DNA of 64,000 nt from Sordaria brevicollis (GCA_033439795.1 JAUTDP010000012.1:992001-1056000); one strand, 5' to 3'. Positions 1 to 12,700 are shown, numbered from the stretch's first letter. Numbers and translations are program-made. Notes: generated from the sequence alone by a model not told the origin.

Positions 1-1102
1 CCTCTGGATTGTCTGCTCTCTCGCCGTCCCCGAGACCTACGCCCCCGTCATCCTCCGTCGCCGCGCCAAGAACCTTTCCAAGGAGACGGGCAAGGTCTAC
101 GTCTCCCGCCTCGACCTGGCCACTCGTCACCAGACCTTCGGCCAGCAGATCAAGATCTCGCTTCTCCGTCCCTGGATCTTGCTCTTCACCGAGCCCATCG
201 TCCTCCTCACCTCGCTCTACATGGCCATCGTCTACGGCACTCTTTATCTCATGTTCGCCGCCTTCCCCATCGTCTTCCAGCAGATCCGCGGCTGGAGCCC
301 TGGCATCGGCGGTCTTGCTTTCGTCGGTGTCGCCGTCGGCATGATGCTCTCAGTCGGCTACGCCATGTTCGACAACAAGCGCTACGGCCGCGTCGCCGAC
401 AAGCACGGCGGCATGGCTCCCCCCGAAGCCCGTCTCCCTCTCGCCATCGTCGGCTCCATTCTTTTGCCCGTAGGCCTCTTCTGGTTCGCGTGGACCAACG
501 GTCCCAGCGTCCACTGGGTTGTTCCCATCATCGCCTCGGGCTTCTTCGCCGGCGGCCTCGTCATGGTCTTCCTCAGCTTGATGGGTTACTTGATAGATTC
601 GTACACCATCTTTGCTGCCTCGGTCCTTGCCGCCAACTCGGTTCTTCGGTCTCTCTTCGGCGCCGCCTTCCCGCTCTTCACCACTTACATGTACGCCGAC
701 CTGGGTATCCACTGGGCCTCGACCATCCCGGCCTTCCTCGCGCTCGCTTGCGTGCCGTTCCCCTTCTTCTTCTGGAAGTACGGCCACCATGTGCGCATGA
801 AGTGCAAGTACGCTGCTGAGGCGGCGCAGGCGCTCGCGAAGATGATGGCGGCTGCCAAGGCGAGACAGGAGCAGCAAGATGGCACCAGTGGAGCTGCTAC
901 CCAGCAGCAGCAGCAGCAGCAGCCCCCTGTTGCTGTCCCTGGTGGCGTCAAGGAGGAGAACGAGGAGGTGTTGGAGACTAAGGAGGCTTATGCCAATGTG
1001 CCCGCGATTTCGGTCGTGAGTGATGACGAGAGGACGGTGAGAGGGGGAGGGTCGGGGTATGCGACGGAGGTTGATGAGGAGAAGGGTGAGAAGAGGGTTT
1101 AG
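1..1102 (+). CDS. MFS transporter, C-terminal part (polyamine/multidrug H+ antiporter, DHA1-like), 5'-truncated by window edge
   Basis: The frame is open from base 2 to the TAG at 1100-1102, so the start and the N-terminal half lie left of the window. The visible part begins with the loop-6 signature [20 protein letters not shown], typical of fungal DHA1-family plasma-membrane exporters (Tpo1/Caf5/Flu1 type). Six hydrophobic membrane segments follow, matching the second half of a 12-TM carrier. The cytoplasmic tail is unusually long, with a CAG-encoded glutamine run (about 902-924) and an acidic end. Family knowledge points to proton-coupled export of polyamines or drugs; the substrate cannot be read from sequence. 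The gene converges on the TFIIIC gene at 2988-6497. An intron upstream of the window cannot be excluded. Confidence 0.85.
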   Translation, partial: LWIVCSLAVPETYAPVILRRRAKNLSKETGKVYVSRLDLATRHQTFGQQIKISLLRPWILLFTEPIVLLTSLYMAIVYGTLYLMFAAFPIVFQQIRGWSPGIGGLAFVGVAVGMMLSVGYAMFDNKRYGRVADKHGGMAPPEARLPLAIVGSILLPVGLFWFAWTNGPSVHWVVPIIASGFFAGGLVMVFLSLMGYLIDSYTIFAASVLAANSVLRSLFGAAFPLFTTYMYADLGIHWASTIPAFLALACVPFPFFFWKYGHHVRMKCKYAAEAAQALAKMMAAAKARQEQQDGTSGAATQQQQQQQPPVAVPGGVKEENEEVLETKEAYANVPAISVVSDDERTVRGGGSGYATEVDEEKGEKRV

Positions 1103-2987
1103 ATGCAAGTTACCTAACTTCCATCTTTGCTCACTTTGATCTTCTTTAACTCATCTCAGATACCCCTTGAGCATTACCACTTTCACTTCTTCACACTTGT
1201 CTTCTTACACTCACTTTTTTTTGCATACCGGTTGGATATACCATTTTCGGTCTTTTTGGGCGGATGGATGGATGGCATGTTTGGCATGATTCATTCGATG
1301 CATGCATGGCGCTACGCGTTTTACGAGCTGTTTTTTTTTCTTCCTATCATGGGTTTTTAATACTTTTTATCTTTTGCATATACGATACCATGTTCGATCC
1401 GAACACTTGCACATAGAGAAGGAGGAGGGTGGAATATGGATTTGGTTAGAGAAGGGAAAATGGGGTGGTGATGCACGCGCACACGAGGATAGTAGCACAC
1501 GCACAAAAATTGGCGATGGAATTGGATAGATAGATAGGTTTGGAATATTATACCCACACTTTACATACTCAACTTTTTCGCTCTACTCTGCGCTTCCTGG
1601 TGAAAACAAAACCCTTGTTTAGGCCTAGTTAGTGTTGTGATCCTGAGTCTGCTCTTGAACCTTCCCGCGATATCGATATCGACAGGCGAGTTCTCCCAGC
1701 GGGCTGTCATCATCACGAGGCCTCGACCCTTACGCGCAAACGTTGAGAGTTGCTGTGCAGTATGCAACCAGGACAACCCTTCAAACAGCATCGGGCATCG
1801 ATTCTGGGGCGCAAGATTAGTTTACAACGGCATCCAGATGTCATGTAGCCACTCCACGCGCGAAGGGCGATGCAAGAGGCGATGCAAGAAGCGAATGTAC
1901 ATGCACGAGTGATAGCCGTACATACATGCTGCTTTGAAGCATGCGTGATCTACTGGCATACCTAGCCTTGCGTCAAGTATGCCGGAGCCGCATCATCTCC
2001 CGTTGCCCCGGTATTTTTCAAGTGTTATCGATCACGCACCTTCTAACTAAGTACTATTGGCGATCTAGAAGATGGATGGATGTCTTGCGTCAGTGTCTCG
2101 TGCCTTCCATTTCTTATCTCTCGCAAAATTTTCATCGATCTGATAAACCTCACTGAAGTAACCTAACCGGGGGAAGGTGCAACTAAGCTTCTTTCCTCAG
2201 TCTCGTCGGCATGGATTGTTCTTTCCACACGCGCACGCGATTCTCCACCAATACAGAGAAAAACTTTTTCGGGGAAGGGATTTGAAAGGAAGGAACGGAC
2301 GAGACACACCAAATCAACTCAAGTTCTTCACCAATCATCACTGCACCCATCAAATTGCTGGTCACTGCCAGTCTATCGTCAGCCTACCTATCCAGAGAGG
2401 GAGCGGGCGAGAGAATTTCGAAGTTGTGGCGCGAGTATCTCGGGTGAGATGAATACCTTTACCAATATGTGGTAAGTCGTTCACAAAGCTAAATTAGAGG
2501 TGGATGTGATGTAGGTGTTGGAAAGACTTGTGTAGGACAGTGACAAAAGGTCGAACCGTTGATTAACATCGTTCTTGCACCTCCTCAACCTCAGATCGTG
2601 TGCGGTACCTTTGGTAAGGATGCGAAGAGGGCTTTGTCATGGAGACGTTCGGGATAGCCGCTAATTCGGGAAAGACTGCCACGTAAAGGATGTTGGTATT
2701 GAGACGTTGATGTCGTTTAAGCTGACGATAACCTCCTTTTTTTTGGCTCCTGAGAGACACTCATCGGCACCAGTATATGAGGTTCCGTGACAGTCTTTTT
2801 GTTATACATATATCCTCTTGTAGGTATCGCTTTGATGCTATATACCTTTACTCTTTTCCATTTCCAATACCCCTACCTTTCCCTTTTTATGCTGCCTTTG
2901 TAATGCCGCCATGCCTTTTTATACCTTATCCGTACCATATGTCCTACGCTGCACAAAGGAAACACTACCTCCCTTCCTTTCGTATAC
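1103..2987. other. Spacer between convergent genes (MFS and sfc4)
   Basis: No gene is recognised in these 1.9 kb. They should hold the two 3' UTRs and terminators. Local structure includes a GATATCGATATC palindromic run near 1668-1680 and a short imperfect repeat of GCGATGCAAGA near 1867-1890. The open frames present are short and show no known domain. Confidence 0.5.
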
Positions 2988-5900
2988 TCACTCCAAAACC
3001 AACCATTTCTCCGCCACCGCCTTCGCACCCTTCACATCCCCCAACAAAAACGCCATACACCGCACGTTATACGCCGCCTCGACAACCAGTGTCTCTTCCC
3101 ATTTACTCCTCTTTTTCATCCTCCCCTTCCCCTCTTCCTCCCCCTCATCCCCATCTACATCCTCATCTTCCCCTTCTTCCCCTCCCCGTTTCCTCTTCCC
3201 CAACTTCTGCCCCTCTAAAGCCTTAACCCTCTCAGCCTCCTCCAAAACCTTCCTATAATACCTCCCCGCCAAATTCCCCAACCCAATCAAACTATACGCT
3301 CTCCCCATATTAAAATGGGCCTCCATTTTTTGTCCGACCGTAGCGGTGGGGTCGTCCTCAGTTCTGTTGCGGTAGTACCTAAACAGGAAAGCGAACCCTT
3401 GCGTCAGGAGGTACTGACGGTTGGTAGCTTGTCGTTTGAGGGCGTAGTGAACGTAGGCTAGGCCGATGGAGAGGTTGATTAGGGGGTTGTCAGGGTCGAG
3501 AGAGGCGGCGCGGGCGAAATACGAGAGGGCGTAGGAGTAGGAGGTTGTCGTAAACAAAATGTGGCCGTAGATGGTCAGGAGGGCGACGTCGAGGGTTATG
3601 TCGCCTGGGGGTGGGTATTGAGGTCCTTCCCTTGAGGAAGGTTCAGATTGTTGGGAAGCTGACGGCAGGGCGAGGTCGCGGGTTTGTCCTCCTTTTATCG
3701 GGGACCGTTGCTTAGACGGTGATTGTTGCGAGTTGGGAGGAATCCCGTCATCACCGTTTTGCCGCATGACAAGCGCATCCATCGTCTTGATTTGTCGGAG
3801 AATAAACTTTTGCGCTGGGCCGGAGGTGTACCAGCTCACAGGCGTCTGACAGGTGCGACACATGGCTGCGAACATGCGGTAAGAATCGGTGCCGGGGAGG
3901 TAGTCGCGCATGAAGTAGCGGGCGATGGCTACGCAGGTTTCTTCGTCACCGGCATACACGGCGCACGAAGCCCAGGCGACATGAATGAGGTACGTTGACT
4001 CGGTGTCGGTCCAGACGACTGAGTCGCGGGCGGCGTGGCACACGACATAAGCCTCGCGGTGCTGGTTCTGTCTGACGAGAGCAAAGGCGAGAGAGATGAA
4101 GATATCGAGCCATGCGGAGAAGGAGATTCCGCGATGGGCAGAAGGGAACTTGAGGACGCGGTTTTTCGAGGCGGCGGGGATGTTGTCGGTGCCATCGCCG
4201 TTCTCGGGGTTGAGTCCTTGACGGAGACGTTCGGCCATGGCGGCCAGCTTCAAGTTCCTAGACGGCACGGCAGCACCACCACCACCCACACCACCGAGAC
4301 CAAGATACTTGACGTACTTGTCCCAGGGGTAGAACTCCTTGTAAGAACGGAAATCCTCGATGAGGTCCCTGGCGGCACGTGTCCAGTTCTGTAGAACCTC
4401 AGGATCATCGCTATGGAATGCACGATCCTGCAACTCCTGCACCACTTCGTAGTTCTTGGCCGCCACCCTGGTCTTCTCAAGATCCACCTGCTTGCGCTTC
4501 TCGGCGTTGATGAGACGGCGCGGGACGTACTTCTTTGGGTTATTAGGATCCCTAGGCTTGTTGGGATCTCTGGGCTTGCGCGGCTTTCTGGGGCCGGTCG
4601 CTCTGCGGCGCTTTCGCTTGGGGACCAGGTTCCCTTCCTGGTCAAGGGTGTACTGGTTGGCCTCGAGGTTCATAGCATCTCTGACCAAAAGGAAAGCTTC
4701 CTCGCGACCTTCGCGGTCCGACACGTGCTCGTACATGTTGGCGAGGCACACGCGGGCCTCGATGTTGTCCTCGTCGTCCTCGATGGCGGCGATGAACCGT
4801 TCTTCGGCGGCCGACTTGTCGCCCAACGCCATGTGGCACCGACCGAGACTGACGAGGATGTCGGCGTCCATGGAGATGTCGCCCGCCTGATCGGCGATCT
4901 TCTCGTAGAGGTTGAAGTACTGCAACGCCTTGGCCGGGGACTCGCTATCCAGCAGGGCATTACCGATATCCTTCAAACAATCCGGGAAATCGTAAAAGTC
5001 CTCCACTGCCGTGTCGACCGTCGGATCCAAAGCCGTCAAGTGTCGTTCCGCCTCGTGCGTATCCCCCATCTTCATCCTAAAGACATACAGTCTCGCTCTC
5101 AAATCCATCGGCAACGCCCGCCCATATTGCATCGGGGAGAACCGTCCCGGTTCATAATCCTCACACAACTCTCTTCGTTCCTCATCCTCATCCCACTCCC
5201 TATCCTCACCGGGCCATCTATCCCAAAACTCCTCCGCTCTGCGTCCTAACTTCCACCTCGCCACCTTCCTCAACTCCGCGATCCCTTCCTCCCACTGCTC
5301 CAAAATCGTAAAAAACTCCAAATAAATTCTCAAATCCGACCACTCAAACCCACCCTCGACAGCCTCAAACACCTCATCCCCCTGACTCCACAAATACTCG
5401 ATAATATGCCTATACGCGCCCTTCGCCGCCTCTGCATTTTTCCTTGGGTCGCGTCCATCCAGCGCCGCCTCCGCCAAGTTTCTCACCGTCCTAATATTCA
5501 ACGGTTGCACTTTAAGGGCACGCAAATACTGCGCCAGCGCCAGATGACTTTGTCCCAACTGCATCAACGCATCCGCTTTTCCCGTTCGCGCCTCGACGTT
5601 GGTCTTGTCAGCTTGCAAAGCCTGGGAGTAACACATGACCGCTCTTTCCAGCGCCAGCTTGCGTCGGGGATCATTATCGTCTATCATGTCCACCCCGTAT
5701 AAGCAGTACAGAGCGACGTTCATCCAGTGCCGCGCGTCCTTGGGGATCAGCCACGCGGCCGAGATGAGACACATGGTTGCTGCTTCGCGGTTTTCTAGCT
5801 CTTCGTGGATTAAGGAGAGTTGTGTCCAGGCTTGCGGGGTGGCGGGACGCTGGCGGATGATTTCTTTGACCATGTTGATGGCTTCTTGGTATTCGCGGCG

Positions 5901-6497
5901 GTCGAAACATTTGCGGGCTTGGGCTAGGCGGAATTGGATCTCGGGAGGAGGAGGAGCGGGTTTGCGAGGGCCGAGTTTGCGGCGGGGGCGGGTGGTTTTG
6001 GGTGGTGCTGCTGCTGGTGCTGCTGCCGAAGTGGTGGTGGTGGTTGTTGTTGTGCCGTCGTTGAGGGTATTGGCGATTTGTTTTGATACCTTCTTTGAGA
6101 CGCCGGGAAGGTTGGTGTAAGCGTTGGAGGGCAGGTCGGCGCGGTGTTCGGCTAGCCATGCGTCTCTGACGGTTTCGAACTTGTGGATTTCGGCTTGGAG
6201 TTCTTCGGTGTCGGAGTCTAGGAATTCTTCTTCCTCTTCTTCTTCTCCGGCATTGAGACCCATGCCACCACCGTCCTGCAATAACTCTGGATCGATTTCG
6301 AGATCATCGTCGTCAAGGCCATCCACTTGAGCGTCATCATCCCTCCCGGTGCCCATCAGTGCAGGGTCCAGTGGAATGTCATCGTAGTACTGGTTGTTGA
6401 AATATGCGGCACTGTAAATTCCCGTTGGTGCTCCTCCTCCGCCAGCATCCTGATAATGAGCTGGTGGGTGGCCGTCGATATCCATTCTGTCGTCCAT
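2988..6497 (-). CDS. sfc4: Transcription factor TFIIIC subunit Sfc4/Tfc4 (tau131), TPR protein
   Basis: This single-exon gene of 1,169 residues runs from ATG at 6497 to TGA at 2988. Known role: in yeast, Tfc4/tau131 lies in the tauA module of TFIIIC on tRNA genes and recruits TFIIIB (Brf1/Bdp1). Visible features: an acidic N-terminus (residues about 55-105), a Thr-run and basic linker (about 145-180), then tetratricopeptide repeats from about residue 185 through 600. A strongly basic K/R/P-rich insert (about 620-655) contains repeated RDPNKP-type units. A second TPR block follows (about 760-1080) and ends in a charged tail. Yeast homologues are about 1,000-1,025 residues, so this copy is longer mainly through low-complexity inserts. 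The start is supported by the conserved acidic leader and lack of upstream open frame. The identity is clear; exact TPR borders are not. Confidence 0.9.
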   Translation of the reverse strand: MDDRMDIDGHPPAHYQDAGGGGAPTGIYSAAYFNNQYYDDIPLDPALMGTGRDDDAQVDGLDDDDLEIDPELLQDGGGMGLNAGEEEEEEEFLDSDTEELQAEIHKFETVRDAWLAEHRADLPSNAYTNLPGVSKKVSKQIANTLNDGTTTTTTTTSAAAPAAAPPKTTRPRRKLGPRKPAPPPPEIQFRLAQARKCFDRREYQEAINMVKEIIRQRPATPQAWTQLSLIHEELENREAATMCLISAAWLIPKDARHWMNVALYCLYGVDMIDDNDPRRKLALERAVMCYSQALQADKTNVEARTGKADALMQLGQSHLALAQYLRALKVQPLNIRTVRNLAEAALDGRDPRKNAEAAKGAYRHIIEYLWSQGDEVFEAVEGGFEWSDLRIYLEFFTILEQWEEGIAELRKVARWKLGRRAEEFWDRWPGEDREWDEDEERRELCEDYEPGRFSPMQYGRALPMDLRARLYVFRMKMGDTHEAERHLTALDPTVDTAVEDFYDFPDCLKDIGNALLDSESPAKALQYFNLYEKIADQAGDISMDADILVSLGRCHMALGDKSAAEERFIAAIEDDEDNIEARVCLANMYEHVSDREGREEAFLLVRDAMNLEANQYTLDQEGNLVPKRKRRRATGPRKPRKPRDPNKPRDPNNPKKYVPRRLINAEKRKQVDLEKTRVAAKNYEVVQELQDRAFHSDDPEVLQNWTRAARDLIEDFRSYKEFYPWDKYVKYLGLGGVGGGGAAVPSRNLKLAAMAERLRQGLNPENGDGTDNIPAASKNRVLKFPSAHRGISFSAWLDIFISLAFALVRQNQHREAYVVCHAARDSVVWTDTESTYLIHVAWASCAVYAGDEETCVAIARYFMRDYLPGTDSYRMFAAMCRTCQTPVSWYTSGPAQKFILRQIKTMDALVMRQNGDDGIPPNSQQSPSKQRSPIKGGQTRDLALPSASQQSEPSSREGPQYPPPGDITLDVALLTIYGHILFTTTSYSYALSYFARAASLDPDNPLINLSIGLAYVHYALKRQATNRQYLLTQGFAFLFRYYRNRTEDDPTATVGQKMEAHFNMGRAYSLIGLGNLAGRYYRKVLEEAERVKALEGQKLGKRKRGGEEGEDEDVDGDEGEEEGKGRMKKRSKWEETLVVEAAYNVRCMAFLLGDVKGAKAVAEKWLVLE

Positions 6498-7793
6498 CTT
6501 GGGCTAAAGGCACCTTGCCTGACCTGGACTGTTGAAGCGTATCTGTGGTCTTTGAGGTGCTGATGTTCCGAGGCCCTCGTAAAATGAGAATATTATCTCT
6601 CCAGTGTCGTTCCCCCGTCCAAATAACGCGGTCCGCACTCTCGGAGATGAGAATCGCCTCGCGCCTCACTCCTGGCTCACCCAGAAGTCCTCCAACTTCC
6701 CAATCGCCTGACCGTTTCGACAGACGTATCCTTCAATTACTGGACTTCAATGTTTTAAGAACAAAGTTAACGTTTTCCCGCTGGATGGTAGATGTTGGTG
6801 GTATTGATTTTTGGGACCGAGCAAGGTAGTTGAGTGAAAGATCGAAGATGTGAAAATTCTTGGCGTGTTGTTTTGAGCTCCAATTCTGCAAGAGGCGAGG
6901 AAGAGGCCTGTGCTTCGAAAGCGGTATTGTATAGAAGGGTTCTCGGTGCGACGGCTAAATGTAGTGGCTGGAGGTCAATGGTTTTCTGATCGGCCCCTTG
7001 AAGAGATCGTGATAGAAGAGTTTACCGGACTGAGATCGAGGTTTGAAGGTTGATGAGGTTGATGTAAATGTGAAAGTAATGCAGTGTGGTGGGAGACGGA
7101 TTGATAAGTCGAAAATTGTACTCGTGCCCAATCAAAATGGAGGAGCCTCTTGAGGACCCACTTTATTTTGGAACCTTGCCAACCTAAACCCATTCACTCA
7201 TTTCATGCATTAACATGGTGGGAAAGACACGGAAGCCATCTCGATCCTGAGGGAGTACTTGTATAGAGGTAATTTCTTCAATCTACAACGCTGCTACAGT
7301 ACCGTTCTTACATCTTCGACTCTGCTCAACGCTTATCTCTCCTTCATGCCGAACCGGCTGCGACTAGCTTTCAACTTCCTCAAATCCCGCGTCAGCCAAT
7401 CGAGTAGATACCTCGTCTACATAAGCCAATAGTACAGTCACTCATGGTCCCCTTCACATGTGTTTAATGCCTCGCACTGGAAATGAGTGGTACTCATTGC
7501 TGTCCACCTCAACTCTACTCCAAAAGCATCTGCCTCTTGTCGCCATATATACGTAGCAAAACTATTGCGTTTGTTGACATTAAATCAGAACGAACGAAAG
7601 AAAGATAAAAAAATTGGGGTTTTCACAGTAACCCATGCCAGCTACATCAACCTATATCCCGTTGGTGATCTTGCTTAGATCCTACACGCCTGCCTTTCCC
7701 GATCGGTAGCAGGCTTTGCTGAAACGCCTTGTTTGCGAGCCCAATGGGCGTCTCTTTAAGTATGTGTGTGCCTCTCTCAAGCAGTTGTCAATG
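6498..7793. other. Spacer: sfc4 5' region and vts1 3' region
   Basis: This stretch lies between two minus-strand genes. It should hold the sfc4 promoter and leader (near 6500-7000) and the vts1 3' UTR (near 7400-7793). I see no RNA gene or conserved coding exon. Confidence 0.5.
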
Positions 7794-9778
7794 CTAAATT
7801 TTCCCTTCGTTCTTGGCCTCTGCATTAAATTATTAGTTTCCGCTCCAATTATGTCAATATGGAATCGTAGAACTCACCCTTGACCTGCTCAAAGACCTTG
7901 AGCATCTTGCGTCTAGCGCCCAAGGCATTGACACCGCGCTCCTCCAGCTGCTTGTCGTCTAGCTCAATCAAATCCGTCCATTTCATATCCTTCAAGTTGT
8001 CTGTGTACTTGTGCAGACGCAGGCTCCGCAGCCAGCTAGGGATATCCTGTAGGAGAGTAGGGTCGGTGGGATCCTCAGGAGGCTTCGAGCTGCCCCTCCG
8101 ACCACGCGGAGAGCGGCCACGGTTGATCTCGGAATGGTCCGAAAGATAGCCCTCGGTATGGTGACCGCCCAGGTTGAATTGATTCATCATTGGAACCAGT
8201 CCATTGTTAATCAAGCCGGGCGCACCACCGTCATATGCACTGAGGAAACCATTGTTCTGAGGCGAAGTAAACTGCAGCGTGGGACCGTAGTTGGGCACCG
8301 CAATACCGGGCGAGGTAGGACGAGAACGATGACCGCCGAAGCCACCAAGGCCACCAGCTTGTTGCTGTTGCTGCTGAAGGGCCAAGACATGGTCGTGGCT
8401 CAAGACCTGCCCGTGCTCGTTGATCATTACCACATTGGTGCTCGGAATTCCCTGAGGTCCTGGCGAAAGGGGCATCTGAGCGTGATTCTGACCGGGTGCT
8501 CCGTCATTGGAACGAGCACGGCGATAGCGGCGCGCATCGTCCAAAGCAAAGCGGTTGTTTACGGTCGAGAGTGCAGCCAGCTTCATGGCCGTTGCGTTGG
8601 CCACCATATCGGCTTGATTTCCTTGCGTCTGGCCGAAAGTAGGAACCATGGGCGTGTTGACCATCGAGGCCCAGTTACCACTAGAAGTATAAGGGGAGAG
8701 AAGCGGGAGCTCGGTCAGCTGCGGCTCAGCCGCAGTAAGGGTCGTGCTCTGGATGTTCGTGTTGCTGCTCAGCTGCGGAGGGCGAGGGGAGCGCAAGCCA
8801 CCGGCCGATGGTGGAGGCTGCACAAACTGGCCCATCGGAGTCTGGCCAGTGGACGACTTGGGCCGAGAAGCGTCGTTGGGACCCCATGGAGAGGCCGGGT
8901 TTTGCCCATTGGTGTCATCCTTCGGGCCAGAAACGGTTGGGGCGGCAAGCGAGTTACGGTTGTCGACCAAGCTGTTACGGTTCGAAGGCGGAGGGTTGCC
9001 TGTTTGCTGCGTGAACTTGGCCTTCTCGGTAGCAATAGCCGCAACAGCATCGGGGAACATGGTGTTGATCGTGCTTTGATCAAGACCCGAGTGTCTCTTG
9101 CTGGCGCCGCCACTGGGGCGGGCAAGAGAGTTGCGAGCCGATCCGCCGACTTCCAATTTGCCCATAGCATCGCTCAAGCGGCTCGACATGGGATCTACAC
9201 ATGATTAAGAGATGGTGTCAGCATGGCATTCAAGTTCGAGCAAAGGGGCAGTCATACGAACCCTTGTCAAAGTTGGCGGGGGACAGAACTCCCGACATGG
9301 GGTGGTTCTTGCCCATCTGCTGGAGGACCTGGATAAAGAAACGGATCTGGACCTGAGTAGTCTGCTGAAGCAGAGCATACAAGGCAGCCGTGCGCTCAGC
9401 CTCGCTCAGGACGCGGAACCACTGTTCAATAGCGCTGAGTTCATCCTTGAAGTCCTGATCGAGCGTAGCGGCGGCCATCTCCTCGAGAGTGGTCTCATAC
9501 TGATCGATATCGGCGATCCACTGCTGGGCCAGCTTGTCTTGAGGGTCCAGCTCGGCATTGCCCTGCACCTGGCCGGACTGCGGCTGGCCGTAAAAGTCGG
9601 AAGACGGGCGAATTCGGCTTGCGGCGGCTTGGGCGCCGGTAAGAGCGGCCACGTCGGCAGAGGCGCGAAGGCCGTGGTTGGAGCCGATAGCACGGGAAGA
9701 GGGCGGTCTCAGAGACGAGACATTGCTAGCCTCGGGGGTGCTGTTGCGGTTGCTCATTATGTTGGACATATTGAGCAT
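7794..9778 (-). CDS. vts1: Vts1-like SAM-domain RNA-binding protein (Smaug family)
   Basis: Three coding exons: 9262-9778, 7878-9194 and 7794-7819, giving 619 residues. Intron 1 (9195-9261) begins GTTCGT and ends TGTAG, restoring the junction [13 protein letters not shown]. Intron 2 (7820-7877) has a GTGAGT donor, an ACTAAT branch site and a TGCAG acceptor, and the last exon adds EAKNEGKI then TAG. Reading through the donor instead gives a different, stop-terminated tail. The SAM domain occupies about residues 554-611 and keeps the ALGARRKML helix that contacts the RNA hairpin in Smaug/Vts1. The N-terminal 170 residues hold the conserved helical region; the middle is Ser/Pro/Gln-rich and disordered. 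Known role: binding of CNGG-loop hairpins (Smaug recognition elements) in mRNAs and recruitment of Ccr4-Not deadenylase. The protein is cytoplasmic. Confidence 0.92.
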
Positions 9779-12700
9779 GTTCGTGACCGAGGGTCGGGGA
9801 GAAGCGAGGTCGCGAGTCGGGGAAAAGCTAGTCGGTAAAAGTGCCTGGAGAATGTAACCGAAGCGCTAGGGTCTCGAGGCAAAGCTGAAACAAGGCAGAC
9901 GGCTATTGTGCAGGTTAGCTGCTGTCAAGACGATCGGTCATCCGATGAGCTTTCCGCCAACAAAGCAGGGAAAACATTGTTGGGCCCGTGAATGCCATAT
10001 GCGTATAAGCCACCTCATGGGTCCTTCTGGCCATGGTGGGGTATGTATTAGGCACGTACCCTGATGTCCTCCTCCAGTTGCGTTTGTGTGTAGTGATTGG
10101 AAGAATTATTCCTTCTGGGATTAGGCAGAGTCGAGCGAGACTTTCGAAGTCGATGCGATCGAGATGTTTGTGGGTTCGAAAAGAGGGCCTTGTGTGAAGT
10201 GGGCGCGAGACTTGCGAAAGCTCCTGCAGTAACCGGCTGGCCTCAAAGGAGTGTCGAAGGTTTGCGCAAAGAAGGATGACGTTTAACGATGTCGGTTTTC
10301 TGTGTCAAACATTGGGAAGTGAGCGATCGAGTCAGCGAGGAGGGTCAAGCCAACAACCGAACGAAAGGCGCTGCGCAATGCGGGGAAGTTTGCGTTGAGT
10401 TGCGCGCGCAAAGAGGCCGAAACAAGGCCAAACAAAGATGATCAAAGTGTTGGAAAGGGAAGAATAGGATTCAAGCGGAAGAGGGCGGGTAGTTATGGTA
10501 GGGCCTTGTAGCCATTGAAGGGCTTGGAGCTGTTGAGGACAGGGGAGGGGAAGCGAGGGAAGAGGGGAGGGGAAAAGAAAGAAAGAAAAAGACGGGAAGA
10601 GGAATATGATGAACAATTGTTGGTTGGCGGACAGACCGGGGCAGCTGAATGGAGGAGGAGGCCTGGGGTTGTAGAAGTGGAAGAACAAGTGTGATGTGTG
10701 ATGAAGCTTCTAGCAGTGATTCTTTCTCCAGTGACGCGGACACCACTGTCCCGAACAAGATCCAGAACCGAGACGCCAAAAGAGACGAGACGTGGGCGCG
10801 GACAAGCAGCATGCCGGACTCTGGAGACTCTGTTGCAGAATCACCAAAAGCGGCTAAACTGGGCCGGATCCGCTCGACGTAACACATCGTTTCTTGTAGA
10901 CTTTTTTTTTGCGACATTGTGGCCCCATTCCACTCTTCTGTGATTCTCACACTTCCTAGCCGGCGGCCCCGTTCGGTTGGTGGAGACTACCTCCAGGTTT
11001 GTACAATGGTGTCGAGCGAGTGACTTTGATATCACAGGCCACCTTATGCCAGAAGCCGGCCATGACCAAAGTCCAGCCATGCTAGGGAGGTCATGGCCAT
11101 TGTTCGTTCCGCGCTTGTCAAAGGACTCGAGAAGTTTGCCCTAGACAAGCAGGACACGGGTATGCGTGTATAACTTCGAACGGCGCCGGATCGGGTGGAG
11201 GAGGTATGGATTCGGGGTCGAGGTTCGGGGACGGGAATGTTGGTGAAAGAAGAGGGGAAGCAGGGAAACAGGAATAGACTGAACTTACCCATTAAAACGA
11301 TGGACGTATATGGCGGACGGTATTCAAGACAACAAGTAATAGGAAATTCCTAGGTCCTGCCCTCTCGCCCTCTGGTGGGTTGCCCTTTTCAGCCTGTGGC
11401 CTGCAGCTGTCGTCGTGATGATGATGATGTTGGTGGTGATGGTCTCTCTCACGCGCCGGCGTGCCAGTCGTCAATCGCAAGAGTCTCCAGTCTGACGCCG
11501 TGGTCGTGACTGATCAGGTCGTGGTAGGTTTGCCGGAAAAGTGACGGGAAGGAGGAGAGGAGGAGGAACGGGACTTGGAACTTCCAAGGTTGGTTGTTGA
11601 AGGTGAGGTGGTCAAGAGAAAAGGAACCTGAAGAGCAAGATTTCAGCACGGAGTGGAAGTCACCGAGAAACCTCACGCAACTGTCGCACCAAGACACCAT
11701 CTGCAGTGAGATGCCTCCGGCTGTCATTTGCCTGGGATTGATGGTGGTGGCTGCTACTGTTAGTGATTGGCTCTGCTACTGCCGCTGACTGCACGCATTA
11801 TGGGCGCTAGCACTAACAGGTCCCTTGACCAATGGGGACCGCCCAGACGCTCGCCTTCCAGGGCAGTGTTTCGCCGTTCTCACTGCAACCCAGCAATAGG
11901 ACAGGGCAGGAGAGGTCAGCCGGGGGAGGACGAGGTGGGGCTAGAACATTCAGCCTCGAGTGACTTCGGTCGACTCTGTGACACTGGCTTTGCAGAAATG
12001 GAAACCTCTAACAATTCACCCGAGATTCAAAAGGGGTAACGTCTTGCAGATACATCAACAAATCGTTTGGAAGGATCAGAAACGCCAAACACCGGTGCCA
12101 TTGTCTCTTCCTGGATGACCTCACTGCGTGCCACTCTTATTCATTCCTTCCATCTTCACTATCTCAGTTTGGTGTGATTCACAGCCAGTTCTGTTAGTAC
12201 CTGACACTCCCCCCTTTCTCCAGGCCAAGTGTGGAGCCCCTTTTCGCTTAGACAGGCGAACGCCCAAGTGGTCATCTTGTCTTCCATTGGCATCTCAAAA
12301 GGGTTAGGGTTCAATGCTACACTTCATCGGATACGACATGCCCCTGATTTATACAGTACACCATCACTCTTCTTTTACTCATGGGCTAGAAATGTTTTAT
12401 TCATAAAAAAAGTATTCGCTTGTTTCTCGGCCAAGGTAGTATCGTTTTGAAAAACTTCTAGATTTGTTTGACCACCGTTGACCCAAGAAATGCTCCTGGG
12501 AAACGAAACATATCTCTCGATGCCGATGGGATGACATCGCCCGCCATCAGATATGGATGCCATGCGAAATGCTGAACTAGAACGTCGATATACAGCAATG
12601 AAAGATTCTCCAAAACAAATCAGTCAGATGTCTTGCCGAAATTTCTCTTCTTATTCCTCACAGCCATATTTTGCTGCCACTCGCTTATCATCCCTAGATA

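Noticed and set aside
902..924. CAG repeat as an independent element
   Set aside because: It is an in-frame polyglutamine run in the cytoplasmic tail of the MFS transporter and is described there.
4413..5249. 278-codon open frame antisense to sfc4
   Set aside because: It lies wholly over conserved TPR coding sequence of sfc4 and shows no known family.
8134..9204. 356-codon open frame antisense to vts1
   Set aside because: It mirrors the coding exon of vts1 on the other strand, has no domain and has biased Arg/Val composition typical of a shadow frame.
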